DNA from: Actinoalloteichus hymeniacidonis
Lineage (GTDB): Bacteria > Actinomycetota > Actinomycetes > Mycobacteriales > Pseudonocardiaceae
DNA length: 64,000 nt
Assembly (NCBI RefSeq): GCF_014203365.1
Contig: NZ_JACHIS010000001.1
Span: 3,472,001-3,536,000 of the forward strand
Direction: 5' to 3'
The notes beneath the pieces are model-generated. The model saw only the letters and a list, made by a program, of their open reading frames with translations. It ran no database searches and was not told where the DNA came from. Shown piece by piece: positions 42,918 through 52,409 of this stretch (its first letter is position 1; the number at the start of each line of letters is the position of its first letter). The translations under genes and the position numbers were made by a program.

Positions 42918-44357
42918 TCAGTCCAGACCGGACAGGATCAAGACCCGGTCCTGGGTCAGGTCGTCCATCGCCGCCCGGACGCCCTCGCGGCCGATACCGG
43001 AGTCCTTCACTCCGCCGTAGGACACCTGGTCGGCCCGATAGGACGGGACGTCGCCGATGACCACCCCGCCCATGTCGAGCACCTCGCTCGCCCGGAATGC
43101 GGTGCGCAGGTCGTGGGTGAACACACCGGCCTGAAGGCCGAATCGGGACTCGTTGACCGCCGCGAACGCCCCATCGATCTCGTCGAAGTCCGCCACGGTC
43201 AGCACCGGGCCGAACACCTCCTCGGCCACCAACCGCTCCCCCGGCGGCACGTCCGCCACGATGGCCGGGGTGAGGGTGGCGCCGTCCCGGGCGCCACCGG
43301 TGAGCAACCGACCGCCTGCCGCGACCGCCTCGGTGATCCAGTCCTCGACGCGGCGGGCGGCGGGCTCGTTGATCAGCGGTCCGACCTCGGTGCGTTCGTC
43401 TGCGGGGTCGCCCAGAGTCAGGGCGCGCACCGCTGCGACAAGCAGCTCCGTGAAGCGTTCTCGCAGATCACGGTGCACAAGGACTCGTTGCACCGCGATG
43501 CAGGACTGGCCTGCCTGATACGTGGCGAAGGCGGCGATCCTTCGGGCGGCGCAGGCCAGATCCGCCTCCGACGACCAATCAGGACAGACGATCACGGCCG
43601 CGTTTCCGCCGAGTTCCAGGGTGACGTGCTTGCGCGGCACGGCGTCGCGGATCCGCCAGCCCACCGGGACCGAGCCGGTGAAGGACACCACGGGCAGCCG
43701 AGGGTCGGCGACCAGCTCCGGCATCCGATCGTCAGGCACCGGCAGCACCGACCAGCTGCCCTCGGGCAAACAGGCCTCGGCCAGCAGCTCCCCCAGTAGC
43801 AAGGCGGTCAACGGGGTGGCGGGAGCGGGTTTGACGATGATCGGGGCGCCGACCGCGAGTGCGGGCGCGAGCTTGTGCACCACCAGGTTGAGCGGGAAGT
43901 TGAACGGCGCGATACCGAGTACGGGGCCGCGCGGCACGCGGCGGGTCATCGCGATCCGGCCGACGCCGCCCGGATCGGTGTCGAGCCGTTGCAACTCGCC
44001 CGACCAGCGGCGGGCCTCCTCGGCGGCCCAGTCCAGCACGCCGGCGGCACGGGTGACCTCGATCCGCGACCAGCGCAGCGGTTTGCCGCTCTCGGCGGTG
44101 ATCAGCGCGGCGATCTCATCGGCGCGACGGCGCAGTCCGGCGGCGGCGGCTCGCAGCGCATCGGCCCGGCGGTAGGCGGGTAGTGCGGCCGTCTCGGCGG
44201 TCGCGGCCTGGGCTGCGGCGACGGCGCGTTCGACGTCGGCGGTGTCGGGGACGGCCGCCACGCCAACCGGCGCGCCGTCGAACGGGTGGTACACCGGGAG
44301 GGTCTCGGTTCCGGTCACGGGTCGGCCCGCCACCCAGCAGGGTCGGATCGTGTCCAT
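42918..44357 (-). CDS. aldehyde dehydrogenase (NAD(P)-dependent)
   Basis: A 479-residue ALDH with N153 (APFNFPLN), K176 (VKPAPATP), E248 (LELGGN) and catalytic C286 (GQSCIAVQR), then EEVFGP and the C-terminal SGIGREG. The sequence style is that of lactaldehyde / phosphonoacetaldehyde-type enzymes rather than betaine or acetaldehyde ones. It is the last gene of a minus-strand unit and begins 8 bases after the kinase stop. It probably oxidises an aldehyde produced from the cluster's substrate; identity is unknown. Confidence 0.93.
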   Translation of the reverse strand: MDTIRPCWVAGRPVTGTETLPVYHPFDGAPVGVAAVPDTADVERAVAAAQAATAETAALPAYRRADALRAAAAGLRRRADEIAALITAESGKPLRWSRIEVTRAAGVLDWAAEEARRWSGELQRLDTDPGGVGRIAMTRRVPRGPVLGIAPFNFPLNLVVHKLAPALAVGAPIIVKPAPATPLTALLLGELLAEACLPEGSWSVLPVPDDRMPELVADPRLPVVSFTGSVPVGWRIRDAVPRKHVTLELGGNAAVIVCPDWSSEADLACAARRIAAFATYQAGQSCIAVQRVLVHRDLRERFTELLVAAVRALTLGDPADERTEVGPLINEPAARRVEDWITEAVAAGGRLLTGGARDGATLTPAIVADVPPGERLVAEEVFGPVLTVADFDEIDGAFAAVNESRFGLQAGVFTHDLRTAFRASEVLDMGGVVIGDVPSYRADQVSYGGVKDSGIGREGVRAAMDDLTQDRVLILSGLD

Positions 44358-44365
44358 GTCAGCTC

Positions 44366-45847
44366 CTAGCGGGTGTCGATCACGGCCTGCCGCGTGCGCT
44401 GCCAGCGCCGATACAGCTCGTCGTAGCGGTGGGACCGCTCGGGATCGGGTTCGACGCCGGTCAGTCGTGGTGCCATCGCGGCCTGGGCGGATCGCAGGTC
44501 GGGATGCAGCCCGGCGGCCACGGTGGCCAGCAAAGCCGCGCCTCTGAGACTGACGTCGGCCTCGACGCAGACCGACAGCGGCCGACCCAGGACGTCGGCT
44601 CGCAACTGGGTCAGCGAGGGGGATTTGGCCGTGCCGCCCGCGAGAAGCACGGGCACACCGTCATCGGTGCCGCCGAGTGCCTCGACGGCGGAGCGGACGA
44701 CGTAGGCGGCGGCCTCCTGGGCGGCGCGCACCACGTGGGCGGGTCCGTGTCGTTCGTGCATTCCCCACAGCGCGCCGCGTTCGGCGGGCTGCCAGTCGGG
44801 GAAGCGACTACCGGTGACGAGTGGCACCAGGGCGAGTCCGTCGCAGCCCGGCGGGATGTCGTCGTAGGCGGCGCCGAGTTCGGCGGTGGCCGTTGCCGGG
44901 TCGCCGAGGCCGAGTAGCGCGGTCCAATGGGCGACGCCCGCACCGGTCATGCCGGTGGCGCCGCCCAACGACCAGTGTGCGCCGTCCAGGTAGGGGTTGA
45001 GCACGCCCGCGCGGCCTGCCGCCTCGGCGGGGTCGGTGAGGATGCGGGTGAGGACATCGGTGCTGCCTGCGACGTCGACCACGGCGCCGGTCCGACTGCC
45101 GAGCACGGCAGCGGCTCCCACCGTTCCGTCGGGTCCGCCACAGGCGACGGGCAGTCCCTCGGGCAGCCCGGTCCGGCGAGCGGCGTCGGCGTGGACGTGG
45201 CCGACGAGGTCGGTGGCGGCGTGCTGTGGCGGGAAGCAGGTCGGGTCCAGGTCTGCGGCGGCGATCAGTTCGGCCGACCAGGTTCGGCGGTGGACGTCGG
45301 AGCCGAGGGTGTAGGCCGCGCTGGTGTGGTCGGTGGCGGCGACGCCGGTGAGTCGGCCGACCAGGAAGTCCTTGGGGCTCGACACGCAGCGAATTCGCTG
45401 ATGCGCCCGGGGATCGGTGCGGCGCAGTGCGCGTAGGGCGGGGACCGCGCCGCCGGTGACGACCGGGCGCCCGGCGCGATACAGGGCGACTGCGGGATCA
45501 GCCCAGCCCTGGGTCACCTCGTCGGCGCCTGCGGTGTCGGCCCAGCCACCGCCGGGGGCCACGGGTTCGCCCGTGTCGTCGAGGGCCACGGTGCCGATGT
45601 GGCCCGCCACGGCCAGCGCCCGCAGGTCCTCGCTTGCCGCGTCGCCCTCGGTGCCCTCGGCGAACAGCGTGCGCAGCACGATCTGGAGGTCCGCCCAGAG
45701 CCGCAGGGCGTCGAAGGTGACCGCGCCCTGCCCGGGCGGGCGTTCCCGGCGGGCCTGGCGCAGGACTCGGCCGTCGGCGGTGACGACGGCCGCCCGCACC
45801 GCCGAGGTGCCCACGTCCACGGCGCAGACCACGGGGCGGGCGTCCAC
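44366..45847 (-). CDS. FGGY-family carbohydrate kinase
   Basis: A 493-residue kinase of the xylulokinase-like branch: N-terminal phosphate motif VCAVDVGTSAVRAAVV, catalytic aspartate region ACGGPDGTVGAAAVLG, adenosine loop VLLAGGTAKSPSLTQLRADVLGRP. FGGY enzymes phosphorylate sugars or polyols; the N-terminal substrate region is divergent, so no substrate is proposed. GTG start directly follows the GntR stop (TGAGTG), indicating coupling with the regulator. Confidence 0.92.
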   Translation of the reverse strand: MDARPVVCAVDVGTSAVRAAVVTADGRVLRQARRERPPGQGAVTFDALRLWADLQIVLRTLFAEGTEGDAASEDLRALAVAGHIGTVALDDTGEPVAPGGGWADTAGADEVTQGWADPAVALYRAGRPVVTGGAVPALRALRRTDPRAHQRIRCVSSPKDFLVGRLTGVAATDHTSAAYTLGSDVHRRTWSAELIAAADLDPTCFPPQHAATDLVGHVHADAARRTGLPEGLPVACGGPDGTVGAAAVLGSRTGAVVDVAGSTDVLTRILTDPAEAAGRAGVLNPYLDGAHWSLGGATGMTGAGVAHWTALLGLGDPATATAELGAAYDDIPPGCDGLALVPLVTGSRFPDWQPAERGALWGMHERHGPAHVVRAAQEAAAYVVRSAVEALGGTDDGVPVLLAGGTAKSPSLTQLRADVLGRPLSVCVEADVSLRGAALLATVAAGLHPDLRSAQAAMAPRLTGVEPDPERSHRYDELYRRWQRTRQAVIDTR

Positions 45848-46561
45848 TCAGGCCTCCAGGCGGATCGACAACGGGAACTCGGGGCGGGCCCAGCTCTGCA
45901 CGAACTCGACCGGGTTCGAGGAGTCGTCGTAGGTCTCGCGACGGGAGGCGATCAGCGGCGAGCCCTCGTCGACGCCGAGGATCCGGGCCTGTTCGGCGGT
46001 GGCCGCCGACGCGGAGACCTCCTGTTCGGCCCAGCGCAGCCGCAGGCCGCAGCGTTCCTGCAGCGTGCGGTACAGCGAGTCCCCCAGCAGCGGTTCCCTG
46101 GCCACCACCGGCGCCAGGGCGTAGGGCAGCCAGGATTCCTGCAGCGCGGCGGGGACGTCGTCGACGATGCGCAGCCGTACCAGCCGGACCGCTTCCTGTC
46201 GGTCCTTGAGTCGTAGTCGCGCCGCGATGTCCGACGGCGGGACGAGGGAGCCCTGTTCCCGGATGATGCTGCGCATCCGATCGTGCTCGGCGCCGACCTC
46301 CTCGGCGAAGGGGGCGAGTCGGTTCAGGCGGCGGGCCCGACTCCTGGGGTGGGTGACGAAGGTTCCCGCACCGCGCCTGCGTACCAGGAGTCGTTCGTCC
46401 TGGAGTTGGTCGACGGCCTGTCGCACGGTCATCCGGCTGACCCCGTACTGCTCGGCGAGCAGTGGCTCGCTGGGCAGGCGTTCGTCGGGTTTGAGTCCGC
46501 CCGAGGTGATCTGGGAGGCCAGGTCCTCGTAGATCAACTGGTACCTGGGAACACGGCTCAC
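45848..46561 (-). CDS. GntR-family (HutC/UTRA) regulator of the catabolic cluster
   Basis: A 237-residue regulator: winged helix (YQLIYEDLASQITSGGLKPDERLPSEPLLAEQYGVSRMTVRQAVDQLQDERLLVRRRGAGTFV, residues 7-70) and a UTRA ligand-binding domain (about 90-235) with the usual end SPLIASRRETYDDSSNPVEFVQSWARPEFPLSIRLE. UTRA domains bind small sugars, sugar phosphates or carboxylates. Two copies of TGACTAG-N3-TCTAG upstream of the two units of the cluster are the likely operators. Confidence 0.93.
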   Translation of the reverse strand: MSRVPRYQLIYEDLASQITSGGLKPDERLPSEPLLAEQYGVSRMTVRQAVDQLQDERLLVRRRGAGTFVTHPRSRARRLNRLAPFAEEVGAEHDRMRSIIREQGSLVPPSDIAARLRLKDRQEAVRLVRLRIVDDVPAALQESWLPYALAPVVAREPLLGDSLYRTLQERCGLRLRWAEQEVSASAATAEQARILGVDEGSPLIASRRETYDDSSNPVEFVQSWARPEFPLSIRLEA

Positions 46562-46682
46562 GGGGTGCCTCGTTTCCTCGTGCCGCCCCGATACGGCGCG
46601 CTGGCCGTCGGTCGGGGCGGGTTCGACATCATGATCCCCATCGTCGTGGGTGTCGCCTCGGCGACGGGATCCGCATCCATGA

Positions 46683-47966
46683 TCAGATCGCGCCGTCGGC
46701 GCGGAGCCGGGCCAGGCGATCCGCCGAGAGTCCGAGCAGGTCGCGGTAGACGGTCTCGTTGTCCTCGCCGACGGTCGGTGGCGCCTTGCGGATGGAGCCG
46801 GGTGAGGCGCTGAGTTTGATCGGGATGCCGGGCAGCGTCAGTGGTCCCAGGGTGGGGTGTTCGACGTCGACGATCATGTCCCTGGCCGCGAGTTGCGGCG
46901 AGGCGAGGACCTCGTCGAGGTCGGCGACCTTGCCGAAGGGCACGCCCGCCTCGGTGAGGGCGGCGGCGATCTCCGGGCAGGTTCTGGGTCGGGTCCACTG
47001 CGCGACGGCGGCCTCCAGTTCGGCCACATGCCTCATCCGGCCCGGGACGTCGGCGAAGCGGGGATCCTCGGCGAGGTCGCCCCTGTCCATCACCGCGCAG
47101 AGGCGGGGGAACAGCGGGTCGGTGCCCGCGTGGATGTAGACGAAGCCGTCGGTGGCAGGGAAGACACTGGCCGGCGCGGTGAGTAGGTCTCGGGATCCGT
47201 TGCGGCGGGGTTGTTCGCCGAGCATGGCGTAGGCGCTGGGCCGGGTGCCGAGCATCGCGAACAGGGCGTCGAGCGATCCGACGTCGACGTGTTGGCCCTC
47301 TCCGGTGCGTTCCCGGTGCAGCAGGGCCAGCAGAGCGCCCATCGCTCCGTGGAAACCCGCGACGTAGTCGGCGACGTAGGTGCCGGTGAGGGTGGGTTCG
47401 CCCTCCGGCGAGCCGGTGAGGCTCATCAGTCCGGAGGCGGCCTGGGCTACGGCGTCGAACAGTGCGCGTTGCCGATCGGGCCCGGTCTGGCCGAAGCCGG
47501 AGATCGACACCAGGGTGATGTCGGGGCGCAGTTCGCGCAGCCGGTCGTAGGACAGCCCCATCTTCTCCATGGTGCCGGGGCGGTAGTTCTCCACGACGAC
47601 GTCGCTGTGTCGGACGAGGTCCTCCAGCAGTCCGAGGGCGTCGGGGTGTCGGGTGTCGAGGGTGATGCCTCGTTTGTTGCGGTTGTAGACCATCGTGTAG
47701 ACGCTCTCGCCCCGGTGGAAGGGCGCGTGTTTGCGCGCGTCCTCACCGCCGGGGCGCTCCAGTTTGATCACCTCGGCGCCCATGTCTCCGAGGATCTGCG
47801 CGCACAGCGGGCCTGCGATGAAACGGGACAGGTCCAGGACCCGGATGCCCGCGAGCGCGCCGGGCTCGGTTGCGGGGTGGCCGTCGGTTCCGGGGTGCCG
47901 GGCGGCCGTGTCGGCTGCGGCATCGTCGGTGCCCGCCCTCGGCAGGTCGGTGGGTTCGTCGGTCAC
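46683..47966 (-). CDS. family III (CaiB/BaiF) acyl-CoA transferase 1
   Basis: A 427-residue CoA-transferase: LAGIRVLDLSRFIAGPLCAQILGDMGAEVIKLERPGGEDARK, VVENYRPGTMEKMGLSYDRL, LVSISGFGQTGPDRQRALFDAVAQAASGLMSLTG, and GTYVADYVAGFHGAMGALLAL with the aspartate that forms the enzyme-linked anhydride. Family members move CoA between carboxylic acids. GTG start, 48 bases after the ThDP enzyme. It is about as long as formyl-CoA transferase with a short N-terminal extension. A paralogue lies at 53506. Confidence 0.95.
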   Translation of the reverse strand: MTDEPTDLPRAGTDDAAADTAARHPGTDGHPATEPGALAGIRVLDLSRFIAGPLCAQILGDMGAEVIKLERPGGEDARKHAPFHRGESVYTMVYNRNKRGITLDTRHPDALGLLEDLVRHSDVVVENYRPGTMEKMGLSYDRLRELRPDITLVSISGFGQTGPDRQRALFDAVAQAASGLMSLTGSPEGEPTLTGTYVADYVAGFHGAMGALLALLHRERTGEGQHVDVGSLDALFAMLGTRPSAYAMLGEQPRRNGSRDLLTAPASVFPATDGFVYIHAGTDPLFPRLCAVMDRGDLAEDPRFADVPGRMRHVAELEAAVAQWTRPRTCPEIAAALTEAGVPFGKVADLDEVLASPQLAARDMIVDVEHPTLGPLTLPGIPIKLSASPGSIRKAPPTVGEDNETVYRDLLGLSADRLARLRADGAI

Positions 47967-48014
47967 GTCCTGCTCCTGCTCTTTCTCGACTGCGGCGGCT
48001 GTGGTCTCGGGTGG

Positions 48015-49733
48015 TCAGCCGTCCTCGGGATCGTGCGGCCGGAACGCCGGGTATGTCCAGGCGTTGACGTCGGGGTCGATCGGCACGTCCAGCAGGACGG
48101 GTCGGTCGCCGGCCAGTGCCTCGCCGACGCGCTTGGCGAGCACGTCGAGGTGGGTGACTCGTTCGCCTGCCACGCCCAGTCCCCTGGCGACGAGGCCGAA
48201 GTCGGAGAGTCCGAAGTCGACGCCGATGGTGCGGCCGTCGAAGTGCACGATCTGTTCCTGTCGGATGTTGCCGTAGCCCGCGTCGTTGAACACGACGATG
48301 CAGACGCGACCGCCGATTCGGCCGACGGTCTCCAGTTCGCCGAGGCTCATGCCCAGCGAGCCGTCGCCGACCAGCACGAGGACCGGTCGTTGCGGGTCGA
48401 TCGCGGCGGCGGCGACTGCGGCGGGGACGGCGAAGCCCATGTTCCCGAAACCGACGGGCTTGATGTAGCTGTTGGTCTGTCGCACGTCCCAGAGGTAGGA
48501 CCACACTCCGGGGTTGCCCGCGTCGGGGATGAGCAGGGTGTCGTCCGGGGCGACCTCGCGGAGTCGGCGGACGATGTCGGCGGGTGAGAGTAGCGCGTCG
48601 GCGGGTCGCGGGGCGATCTCGGTGGCCTGCCACCATTCGGTGCGCGCCGTGCGCAGTGTCTCGACCCACGGGTTGCGTTTCTCGGCGGGTTCGGCTGCCC
48701 GGTCGGCGATCGCGGTGCGCAGGGCGTCCATCGCGGTGGTCGCGTCGGCCACGATCCCGGTGGTCTGCCTGCCGTAGTAGCGGCCGATGGTGCCGGGGTC
48801 GACGTCGATCTGCACGATGTCGGGCAGGGCGAGCCGCCAGCGCCCGGTGGACACGGCGTTGAGGCTGTTGCCGACGGCCAAGACCAGGTCGGCGTCGCCG
48901 ATCACCCTGCTGCTGAGGTTGGTGCCCATTCGGCTGAGGGCGCCGAAGACCAGCGGATGGGTGGTGGGGACGGCGCCGATGCCGTTGAAGGTGGTGATGA
49001 CCGGTGCGTTCAACGCCTCGGCCAGGGCGAGCACGGCCTGGCCTGCGTTGGAACGGTTGACGCCGTTGCCCACCCAGATCACCGGGCGTTCGGCGGTGAG
49101 CACGCGCTCGGCGAGGGCGGCCAGTTGTGCGGCGTCGGGTTGGGGGCGCTGGCGCACCCAGTCGCGCAGCGGGTGGACCTCGGGGATCCTCGGCACCGTC
49201 GCCAGCGGCTTCTCGATGGTGTCGCGAGCGAAGTCGAGGTGGATGGGGCCGGGGTTGCCGGTCATCGCCCGGACGTAGCCCTCCTCCATCGCCTGCACGA
49301 TGGAGCTGCCGTGGGCGACGAGCCTGCTCCACTTGGTCAGGGGTTTGAAGAGTTCGACGTGGTCGGCGTTCTGCGCGTCGTCCTTGTGGATGTTCTCGCC
49401 ATTGTTGTTGCAGGTGATCACGAAGGCGGGGCTGGAGTCGCGCAGTGCGCCGCCGACGCCGGTCATCAGGTTGGTGGCGCCGGGGCCGGTGGTGGCCAGG
49501 CAGACGCCGGGGGTGCCGGTGAGGCGTCCGTAGGCGTCGGCCATGACGGCGGCGGCGCCCTCGTGGCGGGCCGTGACGAACTCGATCTCCGGGGTGTCGC
49601 GGATCGCGTCGGTGATGGCCAGGGTCTGGCCGCCGGGTACGCCGAAGACGTGGCGGACGCCGAGCGAGACGAGGAGTTCGACGACGAGGCTGCCGCCGGT
49701 GGTGGTCACGGTTGCGGTGGTAAAGTCGCTCAT
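48015..49733 (-). CDS. thiamine diphosphate-dependent enzyme (acetolactate synthase / 2-hydroxyacyl-CoA lyase superfamily)
   Basis: A 572-residue ThDP enzyme with the Pyr domain (LGVRHVFGVPGGQ, catalytic E58 in TARHEGAA), central domain and PP domain with the GDG...N cofactor motif (GDGSLGMSLGELETV to VFNDAGYG). The superfamily includes acetolactate synthase, sulfoacetaldehyde acetyltransferase, oxalyl-CoA decarboxylase and 2-hydroxyacyl-CoA lyase. The neighbouring CoA-transferases make a CoA-ester lyase or decarboxylase attractive, but sequence alone does not decide. ATG overlaps the MFS stop as ATGA. Confidence 0.9.
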   Translation of the reverse strand: MSDFTTATVTTTGGSLVVELLVSLGVRHVFGVPGGQTLAITDAIRDTPEIEFVTARHEGAAAVMADAYGRLTGTPGVCLATTGPGATNLMTGVGGALRDSSPAFVITCNNNGENIHKDDAQNADHVELFKPLTKWSRLVAHGSSIVQAMEEGYVRAMTGNPGPIHLDFARDTIEKPLATVPRIPEVHPLRDWVRQRPQPDAAQLAALAERVLTAERPVIWVGNGVNRSNAGQAVLALAEALNAPVITTFNGIGAVPTTHPLVFGALSRMGTNLSSRVIGDADLVLAVGNSLNAVSTGRWRLALPDIVQIDVDPGTIGRYYGRQTTGIVADATTAMDALRTAIADRAAEPAEKRNPWVETLRTARTEWWQATEIAPRPADALLSPADIVRRLREVAPDDTLLIPDAGNPGVWSYLWDVRQTNSYIKPVGFGNMGFAVPAAVAAAAIDPQRPVLVLVGDGSLGMSLGELETVGRIGGRVCIVVFNDAGYGNIRQEQIVHFDGRTIGVDFGLSDFGLVARGLGVAGERVTHLDVLAKRVGEALAGDRPVLLDVPIDPDVNAWTYPAFRPHDPEDG

Positions 49734-51211
49734 GGTCGGTTGCCCTTCGTCGTGCTGTCGTTCGAGGTGGTCGGTCGGGCTGCCGGTCGGGTCGTCCCGG
49801 GTTCGGCCCCGGCGGCCTCGGGGTCTGCGGTGATGTCGGAACGGTGGGTCTCGGCCGCCAGGAAGGCGGCGATCACGGAGATCAGCGAGGCCAGCACCAT
49901 GTAGAGCGCGACCGGCCAGGCGGCTCCGCCGCTGGCGGCCAGCAGTGCGGTGGCGATGAACGGCGCCAGTCCACCCGCGAAGACGGCGGTGATCTGGTAG
50001 CCGATGGAGATGCCGGTGTAGCGGACTCGGGTGCCGAAGAGCTCCGCGAAGAAGGCGGGCTGCACGCCGTATTGCGCGCCGACGGCCAGCGAGTAGGCCA
50101 CGATGATCGCGAGGTAGATCAGCGGGGTGGATCCGGTGTCGAAGAGCCAGAAGAACGGGAACGACACCAGTACCGAGCCGATCGCGCCGCCGAGGAACAC
50201 CGGTCTGCGACCGATGCGGTCGGAGAGTGCACCGAAGGCGTAGAAGGTGAACATGCCGATCACCGCGGCGACGGTGGTAGCGGTGAGCACCACGCTGCGT
50301 TCGACCGAGGCGTGGTCGGTGGCGTAGCTCAGCGCGAAGGTCAGGATGATGTAGCCGAGGACGTTCTCGCCGAAGCGCATGCCCATCGCCAGCAGCAGCG
50401 GGCGTCGGTTGTCCTGGAGGGTCTGTGCCAGGGGCGAGCGTTCCCGGGACGTGGTGGACGTCGGCTCGGCGTGGCCTGCTGCGGCGCGTTCCTCGAGTTC
50501 CCGCAATTCGGCGGCCTTCTTCGCCTCGGCCTGCCGTTGGGCGGCTTGGAAGGCGGGGGTCTCGGTGAGCTGGAATCGGATGATCATGCCGACCGCGACG
50601 AGGACGGCACTGAACAGGAACGGAATCCGCCAGCCCCAGGAGAAGAGCTGCTCGTCGGGTAGTCGAGCCACCAGCGCGAAGACTCCGGTGGACATCACGA
50701 CACCCAGGGCGTTGCCGACCTGCGGGAAGCTTCCGTAGGCGCCTCTGCGACCGTCGGGAGCGTATTCGACGGCGACCAGTGCCGCGCCGCCCCATTCGCC
50801 GCCGACGCCGAAGCCCTGGATCAGGCGTAGCAGCACCAGCAGGATCGGGGCCAGGATGCCGACCTGTTCCGCAGTCGGGAGCAGGCCGATGAGGCAGGTC
50901 GACACGCCCATGATCATCAGGGTGGTGACCAGCGCGGCCTTGCGGCCGATGCGGTCGCCCATGTGCCCGAAGACGATGCCGCCGAGCGGGCGGGCGAAGA
51001 AACCGACGCCGAAGACGGCGAAGGCGGACAGTGTGCCGATCAAGGGGTCCGTTCCGGGGAAGAACAGTCGCCCGAAGACCAGGGCCGAGGCCGACCCGAA
51101 GATGAAGTAGTCGTACCACTCGATCGCCGTGCCGACGAGGCTCGCCGTGGCAGCGCGACGGACGGTGCGCCGTGAGGGCGCCGTCGGCTCCGCATTCGCG
51201 GGCATGGACAT
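49730..51211 (-). CDS. MHS-family (ShiA/KgtP-like) metabolite:proton symporter
   Basis: A 493-residue MFS protein with 12 helices: ATASLVGTAIEWYDYFIFGSASALVFGRLFFP at the start, motif A GHMGDRIGRKAALV, RLIQGFGVGGEWGGA and a second motif-A-like ALSDRIGRRPVF. MHS transporters import carboxylates such as shikimate, citrate or alpha-ketoglutarate with protons. As first gene of its unit it may import the substrate or a side product. ATG 51211 has GGAG five bases upstream; ATG 51205 is possible. Confidence 0.93.
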   Translation of the reverse strand: MSMPANAEPTAPSRRTVRRAATASLVGTAIEWYDYFIFGSASALVFGRLFFPGTDPLIGTLSAFAVFGVGFFARPLGGIVFGHMGDRIGRKAALVTTLMIMGVSTCLIGLLPTAEQVGILAPILLVLLRLIQGFGVGGEWGGAALVAVEYAPDGRRGAYGSFPQVGNALGVVMSTGVFALVARLPDEQLFSWGWRIPFLFSAVLVAVGMIIRFQLTETPAFQAAQRQAEAKKAAELRELEERAAAGHAEPTSTTSRERSPLAQTLQDNRRPLLLAMGMRFGENVLGYIILTFALSYATDHASVERSVVLTATTVAAVIGMFTFYAFGALSDRIGRRPVFLGGAIGSVLVSFPFFWLFDTGSTPLIYLAIIVAYSLAVGAQYGVQPAFFAELFGTRVRYTGISIGYQITAVFAGGLAPFIATALLAASGGAAWPVALYMVLASLISVIAAFLAAETHRSDITADPEAAGAEPGTTRPAARPTTSNDSTTKGNRP

Positions 51212-51222
51212 GACCGCTCCTT

Positions 51223-51237
51223 TGACTAGTTGTCTAG
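51223..51237. promoter_or_regulatory. GntR-type operator 1
   Basis: TGACTAGTTGTCTAG, overlapping a GTCTAGAC palindrome and a TATAGT -10-like box on the minus strand, 11 bases before the MFS start. It matches operator 2 at 12 of 15 positions in the same orientation. The GTCTAGAC core resembles sites of HutC-type regulators. Confidence 0.65.
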
Positions 51238-51378
51238 ACTATAGCGTTGCAAACGCGCGGTCTCCGACCATCGCGAGGGAGTCGTCAGGGCCGCGACCCG
51301 GTCACCGCGCGGTAACGGCCGCACCGACACCGGACGGATCGGACCGACGACCGTCGTCAGCCCGCACCGGGGCGAGGA

Positions 51379-52347
51379 TCAACCACGAGCGAGCAGGTCC
51401 GCGGGCCCCTCGGTGATCCCGGCCAATTCCGCCGACGCCCAGCCGATCGCGGTCCGGACGCCGTCGTCCTTGGTCGTCCAGACCTCCAGCTCCAGACGAC
51501 CGTCCCGCTCGCCGACGACCGCACCGTGCACGGTCAGCGCCTCATCTACGAAGGCCGGATGCACGAAACGCAGATCCAGTTCGCCACTGGTGAACCAGGA
51601 CGCGCCGAAGAAACCGGTCATGGCCTGGACGATCAGTCCGGTCTGCTGTTGGGCCTGCACGATGGTGCGGTCCAATCCGGAGGCCGCCGCGCGTTCGCGG
51701 CTGGTGTGCACGTTGGCGAAACCTCGGCCCGCCCAGGAGAAGACCATCATCTGGTCCTGGGAGAACGCCCGTCTCGGCCCCGCCACCGGGGTGCCCGCCT
51801 GCAGCCCCGGCGCAGCCCGGTGTGTCACCGGAAGATCCGCGCGGGCCTCGCCGTGTACCCGACGGCCCGAGGACGATCCGCCCGATCGCCCGCCGCCGAC
51901 CACCTCGCCCGCGACGGTCCGCATGATCTCCCGTCCGCTGTGCTCGACGAGCAGCCTGCCGTCCCCGGCACGGGCCTCGGCGTCGAGCACGACATAGCCG
52001 TGGCCGCGTCGTTCATACTTCTCGGTGTAGGCCCCGGTCACGGTGACCTGTTCGCCGCGATGCACCGGGCTGTGGAATCGGAGTCGTTCATGGGTGTGCA
52101 AGCCCTGCGCGGTGTTGCCGTCGTATCCCTCGTAGAAGAGGAAGAGCAGGTCGTTGGCCAGAATCAGTGGGTGACCGACGGGGCCGCCGAAGGGCGAGTC
52201 GCCGAAGTACCAGGATCCGTGGTCGCCCTGCGCGAAGGCGTAGGAGAGCGTCTTGGCCTCGTCGACGACGAACTCCACCGGGCCGAATCGTTCCGGGATC
52301 TCGACCAGCTCGAAGCGGGCTTCCTTCTTGGTCGACGTGGTCTTCAT
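51379..52347 (-). CDS. FAS1/MaoC-like two-hotdog dehydratase-family protein A
   Basis: A 322-residue protein with two hotdog halves. The N-terminal half (VEFVVDEAKTLSYAFAQGDHGSWYFGDSPFGG) resembles the FAS1-like dehydratase domain. The C-terminal half contains RGFANVHTSRERAAASG, like the MaoC NPxH turn. In the first half the usual D-x4-H pair is DHGSWY, so the histidine is lost. It probably hydrates or dehydrates a CoA ester with the paralogue encoded upstream, or has a structural role. Start ATG 52347; a longer frame is rejected. Confidence 0.82.
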   Translation of the reverse strand: MKTTSTKKEARFELVEIPERFGPVEFVVDEAKTLSYAFAQGDHGSWYFGDSPFGGPVGHPLILANDLLFLFYEGYDGNTAQGLHTHERLRFHSPVHRGEQVTVTGAYTEKYERRGHGYVVLDAEARAGDGRLLVEHSGREIMRTVAGEVVGGGRSGGSSSGRRVHGEARADLPVTHRAAPGLQAGTPVAGPRRAFSQDQMMVFSWAGRGFANVHTSRERAAASGLDRTIVQAQQQTGLIVQAMTGFFGASWFTSGELDLRFVHPAFVDEALTVHGAVVGERDGRLELEVWTTKDDGVRTAIGWASAELAGITEGPADLLARG

Positions 52348-52409
52348 CGTGGTGTCCTCTCGTCTGATCGGTGTCGGGGCCGCCCCTGCCGGGAGCCCCT
52401 GCCGGGCGC

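Noticed and set aside
49730-51119. Continuation of the ThDP-enzyme frame upstream to 51119 as a giant fusion protein
   Set aside because: That part is the shadow of the MHS symporter gene in another frame; the ThDP protein has a standard start at 49733 with an ATGA overlap.
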